A stretch of 64,000 bases of DNA from Diaporthe sp. PMI_573. Lineage: Eukaryota; Ascomycota; Sordariomycetes; Diaporthales; Diaporthaceae. The stretch covers positions 310,001 through 374,000 of the forward strand of contig JAJTUP010000001.1 in NCBI GenBank assembly GCA_021399435.1, given 5' to 3'. A program made the position numbers and the translations under genes. This document shows positions 55,951-64,000 of this stretch, in pieces. Each line of letters opens with the position of its first letter. The first letter of the stretch is position 1. A model generated the notes under the pieces. It searched no databases. It was given only the letters and a program-made list of their open reading frames with translations, and was not told where the DNA came from.

Positions 55951-56783
55951 ATGGCGCAGACTTTCGCCGATTATATGACAAGGTTTTACGGTGCTCAGAC
56001 CACCACACCGGGAGTCGCTGGCTACTACCGGGTTGTGAACGATAACGGGAATCAGAACCAGAATTGCTTCGCGTATGCAGTTGGCAAGCCTACGCGCATC
56101 AATGCCCAAACCCGGGCTCAGTTGACGGCAGAATGTAAGAACACAACCCTCGAGCAGCTTATCAAAACCCTTATGATAATGCATACCACAGGGGCTGATC
56201 TTTGACGTTTGTTGTATACGTGCAGATGAGGCAATGCACTACTACCCCGTTGCCGCAACTGGCAATCCCCTACCTGGTGACGCTGAGGTACGTCTCATTC
56301 TCAAGTTTCACAACCTTTCCCCAAACGCATAGATCCTGATAGACGTGTCACGCACAGGTTTATTCCCGGCCAAATGCGCCAGAGCAGATCGTTCATGCCC
56401 ACAGGGTCGTCAACGCAACCACTGCGATGTCCAAGCTGGGCCCCGGCGAGCTTATCGAGCACCACAGATCCACTCTTCAGGCTCCCAGGACGGCCAACGG
56501 AAATGTTTATGAGTACGGAACTGTGTTCATGAGATTCCGTAGAGATGATGCTAGGTTTGCCCGGGAGTGTGAGTAAGACCCTGATAAAACAAAAATAGCG
56601 ACGCTGTGCTGACGCCGGAACTTTTTTTTCTTCCGCTGAATAGGGGAGACAACTCGCTCTGGCCGCCTCAAGAGGAAGTCGGGAGCAGCTGACGCGTCGG
56701 CTAACAAGAAGCCCAAGCCTGCTGCGGCGAAGCCTGCGGCGGCGGCAAAGCCAGCTGCGAAGAAGCTAGCGGTCAAGAAGTAG
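55951..56783 (+). CDS. Small basic protein with Lys/Pro/Ala histone-H1-like tail, four exons (198 aa)
   Basis: Exons 55951-56134, 56226-56287, 56358-56568 and 56644-56783 with introns of 91, 70 and 75 bp, all in phase. Residues 1-150 form a compact domain (FADYMTRFYGAQ, AGYYRVVNDNGNQNQNCFAYAV, AMHYYPVAATG, APEQIVHAHRVVNA, VYEYGTVFMRF). The last ~45 residues (RLKRKSG, then KKPKPAAAKPAAAAKPAAKK) resemble an H1 or nucleolar tail and would bind DNA or RNA non-specifically or act as a nuclear signal. The N-terminal domain is not recognised. It is adjacent to the kinase-like gene and transcribed divergently from it. Confidence 0.65.
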
Positions 56784-57355
56784 GCTCGATTCCCACAGGT
56801 ACAGGAGAACCTAGGGCGGGCCAACGCGGAGATGGTGTGAAGTCACCACTCTGACATTGCCTCGTCGCGCGTCTGGGAATCAGTGGGTCAGTGGCTGGCC
56901 ACTATGGAATCAAGATGTCGGTCCGTTTTAAGCGGATGAATTGTTGTGTCATCTAAGATAGGCTCTCTGTGTCGGACTAGACTCTGCTGGCAAACATGTG
57001 GGCTGTATTTCATGACACAACAAAACCGCTCGCTTAGTTTTGTTTATTGGGCAATCCAATCTATAAACTCATTGTCGTGTATTTTCCTCCAGCGTGCCGT
57101 AAATAGTAAACTGTAGATCGGGGCCAGGCAGTACAGTGCCTTGGAAACCCTTGGCGAAGACTCCTTAGGGCTGAAGGCATAACACCCATATATTCAAGAG
57201 ACCGCGGCACCGTCGCGCATTTGGTAGATGGGCTAGGCTACCTAGGGTTACAAGATATCATTTTTTGTGTGAAAGTTGTTTGGGTCAACAACAAAGTCGA
57301 CCTTAAAAATGTTTGGTTCCACTGCAAATTATTGAAACTGGATTAGATTTTAAAG
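56784..57355. other. Intergenic
   Basis: About 570 bp between convergent genes, with no supported feature beyond the two 3' UTRs. Confidence 0.35.
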
Positions 57356-60004
57356 TTATCTGAATTTCCTTTCCAAGCAGTCATAAATTCCAACAATTTT
57401 GATCCATGACACTGACTCGAAAAGCACAAGAGGGGCGTCTCTTCCATCATCTGCTGGAGGGAGATCTCTGCAGACAGCAATGTAGTTGTCATTTTCCGCA
57501 TAGCCCTCTGTGGAGTGGTCGGCTTTCATCAACCCCTTTTGCCCTCGTGTCAGGTCCAGCAAGACGAGATTCGGCCCCTCCAGAGTGGTGACCTGAAGCG
57601 GGATGATACCGCAGGCCCATAAAGTCTGCAGCTCAATCTTGACGTCGATGGAGAAACCGCCCGGGTTCTTCTCTCTGAAGGGCGTATTGAATGGGCCGCA
57701 CGTGCCCAAGAGATTCCTATGCCGGGTGGACAACAAGTACATGATGATATCCTGAGCATCCAGCCGGGTGACGGTGTGCAACTCAGTGACGCTGCGGCAC
57801 GTCACGCGGCCCAGCAAGAAATCACGCCACGACCACTCGGACACCCGCACGCTCTTGGCGATGAGAATGATGAAGCCGGCCAGCACCCAGGTAAAGCTGG
57901 CTATGCCGAAAGGGTCGACTCCTGGGATGCGCTCGCCGACGAAGAAGCCAATCATAAACCCGCCCAGCACCAGGATGCCGCAGACAGCGACAGTACTCCA
58001 GACGTATACGGGACACTTGACGATAACAGCCCCGCCATCTATCGCCCAGTGCTCCGTCTTGCGATTCAGGTCGTTCAGTCTTTCCTTGGCCGCAGTCATG
58101 GTTTCCCTAACAGAGTTTTCCGGCTTAGACAGCGGCAGGTCCTTGCTGTCCGGGTTGAAGAGGTCATGTCGCCGCTTGGCCAGGGTAGACTGTGACAAGG
58201 ACTTCGCGGCTGCTAGGGCTGTCACGTCAACGGAAGGCAACCACACTGGCTTCTCACGCGAACTCCGCCGCTTTTGCTGTGCCCTGTCCGTCCCAACGGC
58301 CCCCTGCCTGCCGTTTCCCGCGGAGCCCTCGGATGAGAGGTGGACCAAGGCGGTAAAGTTGGTTGCTGTCGGCACAGCTTCTCTGAAGGCGGATAAAGCG
58401 CTCAGCGCTTGGAGAGTCCGCTTGAACTCTTCCGCAAGGGATGAATTTGCTAGTGACAGGGGGACGAGGACTGTGACGAGACTCGCGATGTCTGCCAACC
58501 TAGTGCTGACCTTCGTGAGGTGCTTGAATCCACAATTGTCTAGCATGAACTCCTGCGAGGCTTCCAGCGCCGCGCTCCGCCGCGAGGCGCCCGGCGGAGG
58601 TGGAGGTGCAGCCACGGAGCGTTCTGTCTTCTCTCTCTCCAATCTCTCCATCTCCAGCCCCAGATCCATGACCAGAGATATAGCAGCCCCCGAGAATACC
58701 AACGGCAGTGCGTCGCACAGCCCACCAATGTTCCCATGACGGTCCTGGTGCATCAGTGTGGTCAGGCTGTCGGTTCCGGAGCGAAAGACCATGGCACAAG
58801 CGTCAATCCTATCCCGTGGGACGTGAACAGGCCGCTTCGCGCCTAGTTCGACGAGCGCTTGCGTCAGGCAGTTGGTCAGCCAGCGGCCGACGAAGGCGTA
58901 CTCCAAACAGTGGCGGGATATGGCTCCGTCGCTGTCACTGATGCGCGGGAACTGCCATTCTCCAAGCCTGGTGTTACTGCCATCGCGATCCGTGACGTAT
59001 GAATCTACCTTTTTGCAGCGATCGAGACACTTGCGCACGTTGGTGGGCAGATCGATGGCGACAACCTTGAGCTTGGTGGAGAGCATGGTGAGGACGGCGA
59101 TCACGATTGTGCGCCAGTAGGAGCTCTCCACAGGCTGCGCGGCGATACGGGCCAGCACCGCAGTAACGTGGTCGACAACGGCGCAGTATCGCTCTGGGTC
59201 GGTCACCTGCTGGAGCTTGGGAGGCTTGGAAGTCTTCCGTTGTTCGGTCAACGGTGGCGCCTGAACTCGGACTGTCTTTGTTACCCTCTCAGGTCCCTTG
59301 GAGTATTGAGCATAGTTGCTTCTTTGGGCTCTTTGAGGCAGAGGCTGGTGTGAGGGCAACAAGGTAAGGGTTTCTGGCGAGCCAGGGGTACTCTTCAACC
59401 CTGAAAGTGTCATCGAGGTGTCCTCGGTGTCCTCGGTGTCCTCGGTCCAACCCATCCCTGGGAGATCATGTGAATCATCTGTGAGCTTTTCCAGTGCCGA
59501 TTGGCATCGTGTCCAGCGAAAATTGTCAAACGCTGAGGGATGGGTCTGGTGCAGGACAACCTGGTCGTCAAGTGTGCAGATATGTAGCGCGGAGAGGACT
59601 TTGTTTGTGAGTTCGCCGAGATCGTCCAAGCCCTCGCGATCGAGGGATGCAGGCCCGTAGCGTGAGGAGAGTACATGCTGCTCCGCCGAACCCTTGGTGG
59701 CAAGCAGTAGGCGCCGGGCCTCGAGTCTCCAGAGGCGATCACTGTTCGTGGCCTCCACGTCGTAGGAGTCCAGTCTGCCCAGTTGGGGTATATCTCCTCG
59801 GCTTTGAGCTTCTAACCCATCGCCTTCATCGCTATCGCCGTCAGTCTTGCTGCCATCGTCGCTATCGCCGTCAGTCTTGCTGCCATCGTCATATTTCGAT
59901 GGCGACACAAATCGAATGACTCTGTTAACAGCCTTGGTTTCATTGCTCTCTTTGGTCTGATTTCCATCGAGGATTCCAGTTTCTGTTACTTCAGTGGTGT
60001 GCAT
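57356..60004 (-). CDS. Large fungal membrane protein of unknown function (882 aa)
   Basis: Single exon. The N-terminal ~220 residues are acidic and disordered with a perfect 10-residue tandem repeat (DGSKTDGDSD twice) and a TEDTEDTED run. The middle is helical, with a Pro-rich insert (PPPPPG) near residue 470. Two adjacent hydrophobic segments near residues 665-715 (STVAVCGILVLGGFMIGFFVG and FTWVLAGFIILIA) form a membrane hairpin, followed by a cytosolic-type domain (SEWSWRDFLLGRVTCRSVTEL, LLGTCGPFNTPF). Fungal proteins of this layout are common and unnamed. No catalytic motif seen. The frame is intact; the long plus-strand frame at 57768-58739 is its GC shadow. Confidence 0.8.
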   Translation of the reverse strand: MHTTEVTETGILDGNQTKESNETKAVNRVIRFVSPSKYDDGSKTDGDSDDGSKTDGDSDEGDGLEAQSRGDIPQLGRLDSYDVEATNSDRLWRLEARRLLLATKGSAEQHVLSSRYGPASLDREGLDDLGELTNKVLSALHICTLDDQVVLHQTHPSAFDNFRWTRCQSALEKLTDDSHDLPGMGWTEDTEDTEDTSMTLSGLKSTPGSPETLTLLPSHQPLPQRAQRSNYAQYSKGPERVTKTVRVQAPPLTEQRKTSKPPKLQQVTDPERYCAVVDHVTAVLARIAAQPVESSYWRTIVIAVLTMLSTKLKVVAIDLPTNVRKCLDRCKKVDSYVTDRDGSNTRLGEWQFPRISDSDGAISRHCLEYAFVGRWLTNCLTQALVELGAKRPVHVPRDRIDACAMVFRSGTDSLTTLMHQDRHGNIGGLCDALPLVFSGAAISLVMDLGLEMERLEREKTERSVAAPPPPPGASRRSAALEASQEFMLDNCGFKHLTKVSTRLADIASLVTVLVPLSLANSSLAEEFKRTLQALSALSAFREAVPTATNFTALVHLSSEGSAGNGRQGAVGTDRAQQKRRSSREKPVWLPSVDVTALAAAKSLSQSTLAKRRHDLFNPDSKDLPLSKPENSVRETMTAAKERLNDLNRKTEHWAIDGGAVIVKCPVYVWSTVAVCGILVLGGFMIGFFVGERIPGVDPFGIASFTWVLAGFIILIAKSVRVSEWSWRDFLLGRVTCRSVTELHTVTRLDAQDIIMYLLSTRHRNLLGTCGPFNTPFREKNPGGFSIDVKIELQTLWACGIIPLQVTTLEGPNLVLLDLTRGQKGLMKADHSTEGYAENDNYIAVCRDLPPADDGRDAPLVLFESVSWIKIVGIYDCLERKFR

Positions 60005-60417
60005 CTCCGGGTCGGACCTGGGGAAGACTCTCTGATTTCCTTGTGATATGCTCTTTGATCAAAATCAGGCTCAAAGAATCTGGGACCATGAAAGTCACTC
60101 TTCGGGTCTGACTTCCAATTAACCAGCCGCTGAGTGCTCGCATCCCAGCCGCTTTTCAACCCCGCCCAAAAATCACATTGGGGAGTGCCGAAAAGTGACG
60201 AGTCACCCGGAAAGCCATGCCTTAACGTCATGTCTTACCTGCATGCAGAAAGTTGGCGCGCGAGAACTCAACCCCTCTTGTCCTGCAGGCATGCTAATTT
60301 TACTACTTTGTCCTGGTTTTTCCACGGTACAGCCCTGGCCTCTCCCACACCTTTCCAACACAAAAATATCACTGGGAAGACTTATCCTAGGTTGTCAGCT
60401 TCCAGCGCTGTCCTGTT
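60005..60417. other. Intergenic, divergent promoter region
   Basis: About 410 bp between divergent genes; nothing specific seen. Confidence 0.35.
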
Positions 60418-62201
60418 ATGTCGAATGCAGAGAGTCCTTTTCAGGCTTTTGATGAAATCCTCGGTGGTCGACTCGGGAAAAAGAACGTTTCACCGTCCCC
60501 ACAACCCACAGGGGGTGCAGGCCAGCTGTATGAGAATGCAACACTCGATGAGGGCGAGAAAACGAGTTCGCAAGAATCATCCAAGGATGACGAGGATCAT
60601 GATATCGAGTTGGACGGTTCCTTACAGGTGAGGCCCTTTCCCCAGGGTTTAGGAATTATCCTTTTGTACCTCGTGCCTCGACAAGACCAACTGGAGGCAA
60701 GCTGCTGACATGAGATACTCACATAGCTGTACTACCCCGTGGCGCCACCGCCGGCGGAGGACATCGTTTCGGTTCGTTCTGTTGACCCTGACACGGGCTT
60801 GACATCCCTTTCGTGGTCGATTAAATCGCCGAAGCTTCAGGGAGTCATAAGGAGCCTCAAGACCCCGGTCGCACACCATTCAGCTAGAAGCTTGGAAGAA
60901 AAATAGAGTTTATACACTCACAATGGGGGGATGTTCATTGATGAGCCGTTCCATGACCTCTACTTTGCGCGTGCCGAACTAACCAAACGCATGCACAAAC
61001 AAAGCTCTCGGATGATCCGCAAGCTCGTCGACTTCATCAATGATTACTTCAAAGATACTGACGCCGGGCTTGACAACCTTCGGCCCAAAGGGGTCATCAC
61101 CCACCGCCTCCTTTGGACCTTGTTCCCCCCAGGCACGCTTGTGTACCAGTGTCTGCCTACTCTGTTGCGCGGACTGGCTTACGAGCAGTGCTATGTGGTG
61201 AGATCTACCAGCTATAGGGATAAGGGCCAGGAAAACATGCTGTACATAAGTGCGAAAGAGTGGTGCTTCACGGGCTTTGGCTACCACCGACTCATGGTGG
61301 AATACCCTGTTCATGAATTTCAGGGTGAAAAGACCATCAGCGCTGAGACCCTGCACCACCTGCCCTTTGCTTTATTGTCTGAAGATCTTCAGAATGAAAT
61401 CAAACAAAGGCTCATTGAGCGGGCAAAGAGGTATCTCGAGCTCTTCAGTCGTCCGGCTAGCGTGTGGGAATATGAGGGCCCGGTGCTCCTGTCTCAGGCG
61501 GGCGACATCACCTCAGTTCTCAGTGACAGCTTCAAGTCTCGGCTATCCGATGAATTACTCCCTGGAAACTGGATGGTGAGCTATTAGGAGCCGTTCCTGT
61601 GATCAAGTGCTGAGTCTACACATCAGGTCAAAGAACGCGTGGCTGTCGGAAGCCGCTTAATGGCGCAGTATTACGGCGACTTTAAAAAAGATGCATCGGT
61701 TACGGCCCTCGATCTTTCAATGCCCATCGACGAGGAATCATACCTGACTGTGTCTGGACATGTACTTGCCTTGTTACTTGATACCAATCGAGAGGCTAGT
61801 TTTCTGCTCCTGTCGCATTTGCGACCAGCACGCTGGGCGCCGGATGCTCTTCATGGCGCGGAGGTAGCCCAAAAGGACACTATGTTGCATCAAGTGCGCA
61901 CATTCTCTCCAAGAGATCAGCTCTCTCAAGCAATCGTTGGTGAAAGACGTCCATCCGCTGGCTTGGTATTCTGGCTCAAGGGTCCTTTGGTGAAGAACAA
62001 GTCGTTCGCCCGCAGTAGGTATTGCATCTCTTCATCAGATCTCGACCCACCTCTATTAACAGAAGCAACCCCATCCCAGATATTGCCGAAAGCACGGAGA
62101 AGCCGTTCGTCCAAAAGGACCTGCTAAGGTTTCTAGGCAGCACGTGGGAAGACGGCCCCGTCCTAAGTCTCTTGACTTCCCTTAAACCCACGCTTGACTA
62201 G
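60418..62201 (+). CDS. DUF7025-type AAA-ATPase-like protein lacking the ATPase core, in-frame TAG
   Basis: Model exons 60418-60627, 60727-61575, 61627-62018 and 62063-62201, in phase, with introns of 99, 51 and 44 bp. TAG at 60904-60906 interrupts exon 2 just before SLYTHNGGMFIDEPFHDLYFARAE; a 39-bp intron with a poor GTCGCA donor could remove it. The core (MFIDEPFHDLYF, GVITHRLLWTLFPPGTLVYQ, FGYHRLMVEYPVHEFQGEKTI) matches the N-terminal domain found in fungal AAA proteins. No Walker A (GxxGxGKT) or Walker B follows, so the ATPase part is missing or this is a stand-alone relative. The N-terminus is Ser/Glu-rich and disordered. Either a decayed AAA gene or a small family member. Confidence 0.55.
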
Positions 62202-62690
62202 CAGGGCGTCATATTCCTCGAGAACTGTAGCAAATTCATGGAGCAGCGTCAAGTAGACGAACCCGAAAGGTGTTTGCATATCACACGTATGGATACCCCC
62301 GTTTTCCCTTTTAGGTGGTCTACATTGAGGCTGAGTTGACGTGGATGTTTAGAATTCTTTGACATGTTGAGGTTCTTCCCGGGTATTATATTCCTCTCTC
62401 CAGGCACTGTCAAAGATCCAGACCCTCTGTTCGACGAGTTTCCAGTGGTTCCTCTCTGACATGCTCAGTTGGAGGCCAACACTTAACTCGCGCCGGATCT
62501 GTGATCCAAGCCACAAGAGGCGTTCACAGCACTAAATACGTCTATCTCGTGTGGTAGCAACATAGGTTTATTATAATCGAAGGCTATCTCTCATCATCAG
62601 AAAGGTCTATTAAGCAACATCTATAGCTCTCATACGTTTATCATAATTGAGGTTTATCTCTCATCTTTGGAAAGGTCTATCAAGGAATAT
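62202..62690. other. Intergenic, convergent
   Basis: About 490 bp holding both 3' UTRs and most of the 70-bp tandem repeat listed separately. Confidence 0.35.
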
Positions 62691-62705
62691 CTATGTTGCT
62701 CTGGT
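62566..62705. repeat. Imperfect 70-bp tandem duplication at the GDPD 3' end
   Basis: 62566-62635 and 62636-62705 share GTTTATYATAATYGA, TATCTCTCATC and AAAGGTCTATYAAG in the same order with a 70-bp period. The second copy runs over the stop codon of the phosphodiesterase gene (62691-62693), so the last codons of that gene lie inside the repeat. Confidence 0.7.
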
Positions 62706-63560
62706 TTTCCTTGTCGCTTCGGGATTATGAGTCTTAATGTAGGCTCTCAGCGCTGCCATCTCATCGGTCTGGATTGCGGAAAAGCCGACCCTCAGCAGGC
62801 GACCCCAGACGGCGTCAGGATCCACCAGGGCGGCGCTGTCGGTGAAGCCCAGTGAGGCGACGGAATCGAGCGTGTTAACCCAGAGCGTGATGCCGGCGTC
62901 GTGGAAACGTGGCTGGATTTCCTCGACCTGAGAGAGGTCCCGGAAGGACGCCTCGCAGATCAGAGGCTTCAGCTCTAATGCGAGCTCCACCTGCTCGCGC
63001 CAGTTGTCATGCTCGAGGTGGGTGCGTGCGATGAAGGGGACGTTATGCAGCATAATATTCTCCCGGATCCAGGCCAGATCGGCCTCCGTCTTGAGGTCGG
63101 CCCAGAAATCGACCTGCTTGTCGACGCCCATCTCCCGCGCATACGCCAGCACCTCGGGGATGACGTGCCGGTGCTTGACGTCGAGGTGGATAAAGATCCT
63201 GCCGCGCGTGAGCTCGAACACGTCGCGCAGGCTCAGCAGCTTCTCAGCGGTGGGCCGCGGGTTATCCGGGCCGCCGTCGCGGTCGCGCAGGGCGAGCGAC
63301 GTGACTTGGGTAAGAGTCATGTTCTCCGGCTGCCCGCCGGCGACGCCCGTCATGCGCTCGAGCGTGGCGTCGTGCAGCAGCACGAACCCGCCGTCGGCGG
63401 TGCGGCGCACGTCGATCTCCACGACGTCGATGTAGCCGGCGTCGATGGCGCGCCGGATCGAGAGCAGGCTGTTTTCCGGGGCGTCGTGGCGCCAGATGCC
63501 GCGGTGGGCGACGATGGCGCACTGGCGGTGCGGGTCGGATATGTAGTCGAAATAGTTCAT
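62691..63560 (-). CDS. Glycerophosphodiester phosphodiesterase family protein (289 aa)
   Basis: Single exon. It shows the GDPD signature: AHRGIWRHDAPENSL (HRG with the PEN), VEIDVRRTADGGFVLLHDATLERMT (ExD metal ligands and the second catalytic His), IHLDVKH, and a late TDEMAALRAYI strand. TIM-barrel GDPDs hydrolyse glycerophosphodiesters to glycerol-3-phosphate and an alcohol, using a divalent metal. There is no signal peptide or membrane segment, so the enzyme is probably cytosolic. Coding is clearly GC-richer than its neighbours, with a long antisense open frame as a by-product, and the compact intronless form resembles bacterial enzymes. Horizontal origin is possible but unproven. Confidence 0.9.
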   Translation of the reverse strand: MNYFDYISDPHRQCAIVAHRGIWRHDAPENSLLSIRRAIDAGYIDVVEIDVRRTADGGFVLLHDATLERMTGVAGGQPENMTLTQVTSLALRDRDGGPDNPRPTAEKLLSLRDVFELTRGRIFIHLDVKHRHVIPEVLAYAREMGVDKQVDFWADLKTEADLAWIRENIMLHNVPFIARTHLEHDNWREQVELALELKPLICEASFRDLSQVEEIQPRFHDAGITLWVNTLDSVASLGFTDSAALVDPDAVWGRLLRVGFSAIQTDEMAALRAYIKTHNPEATRKTRAT

Positions 63561-63654
63561 TTCTGTTGTCTCTCGGGCGCCGTATCGGTAGGGAATAAAA
63601 GAGACACGACGGCGTTATTATTTATTATCGGGCATATCCGATGCGGAGGTCTGT

Positions 63655-63787
63655 CTCCAGCCAGCACTGTTTACAAACTTAAAATTCGCCATAAGTACCC
63701 CGCAGTTTACCAAATAATAGCAATACCCTGCTTGGGGTGGGCGTATTAACGGGGCGATTTTGAGTCTGTGAACAGTGCTGGCTGGAG
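63655..63787. repeat. Inverted repeat (MITE-like or stem-loop)
   Basis: CTCCAGCCAGCACTGTT at 63655-63671 is the exact reverse complement of 63771-63787. The match extends imperfectly inwards to about 63690 and 63752 (ACARACTYAAAAT...CGCC). Total length is about 133 bp, upstream of the GDPD gene. It could be a small non-autonomous transposon. Confidence 0.65.
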
Positions 63788-64000
63788 ATCTCGGTATTCC
63801 TCTGGCGCACCACAACTGCAGTGCTCGACGTCTCCATTACCAACAGACGCTGCGAGAGCCTCTCTCTTGCTTGCAAATCCGTAGACTTGGCATCTCGGAA
63901 TTGCTTGAGATATATTTCTCTCACGCGTATTCCTCTGTTCCACAGAGCCATGTTGGCTCTCATCATGTGTCACCAAGCGCCAGCTTGACATCAGTCTCGA

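Noticed and set aside
57768..58739. 323-codon plus-strand frame
   Set aside because: Antisense to the 882-residue protein, whose membrane segments and repeats are clearly the real coding.
63009..63749. 246-codon plus-strand frame
   Set aside because: GC-driven shadow opposite the GDPD gene, whose catalytic motifs are unmistakable.

Overview
The window looks like a filamentous ascomycete (Pezizomycotina, probably a Sordariomycete). The evidence is short introns of 44-102 bp with GTRNGT donors and CTRAC/CTGAC branch sites, fungal protein families (F-box/LRR-like, NmrA, Dal5-type MFS, ankyrin+ZZ), Tad1-like LINEs, and AT-rich transposon graveyards whose reading frames are broken almost only by TAG/TAA where CAG/CAA (Gln) is expected. 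That last pattern is what repeat-induced point mutation (RIP) would leave. No rRNA, tRNA or CRISPR was recognised.

Layout. 1-4.96 kb: 3' part of an ankyrin-repeat/ZZ-finger gene with one in-frame TGA, an intact five-exon NmrA-like gene, and a 5'-truncated Fe(II)/2-oxoglutarate dioxygenase. 5.24-10.84 kb: a GC-rich Tad1-like LINE on the minus strand, with ORF1 open and ORF2 broken, abutting the 3' third of a Dal5-type MFS transporter. 11.7-22.5 kb: F-box gene, RIP-like relic of an unknown gene, SDR, enoyl-CoA hydratase-like gene, a small C2H2-tailed gene, and a divergently transcribed PD-(D/E)XK-like gene with one stop. 23.4-31.1 kb: nested mobile elements, comprising a pogo/Fot1-type transposon with perfect 43-bp TIRs, a second heavily mutated LINE, a LINE 3' end, an LTR-like insertion, and two of three copies of an unclassified ~520-bp repeat with 3-bp target duplications. 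31.3-36.7 kb: a gene island (small NTF2-like candidate, a four-exon HExxH protein, a conserved fungal unknown) with a solo LTR flanked by CCTGT duplications. 36.9-53.7 kb: an AT-rich block with a complete but dead Ty3/gypsy element (42939-50508, minus strand, 187-bp LTRs, 5-bp target duplication) nested beside the gag relic of another gypsy element and repeat copy C. 53.7-64 kb: gene-rich again, with a kinase-like gene, a small H1-tail-like basic protein, an 882-residue membrane protein, a DUF7025/AAA-like gene with an in-frame TAG and no P-loop, and a glycerophosphodiester phosphodiesterase.

The genes form no obvious pathway. This is an accessory compartment in which gene islands (ankyrin/ZZ, F-box, kinase-like, nuclease-like, AAA-like) sit between decayed transposons, and several of those genes carry single nonsense changes. 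The gene models with introns were assembled by eye from reading frame, splice consensus and phase. They are the best reading of the sequence but are not backed by transcripts.
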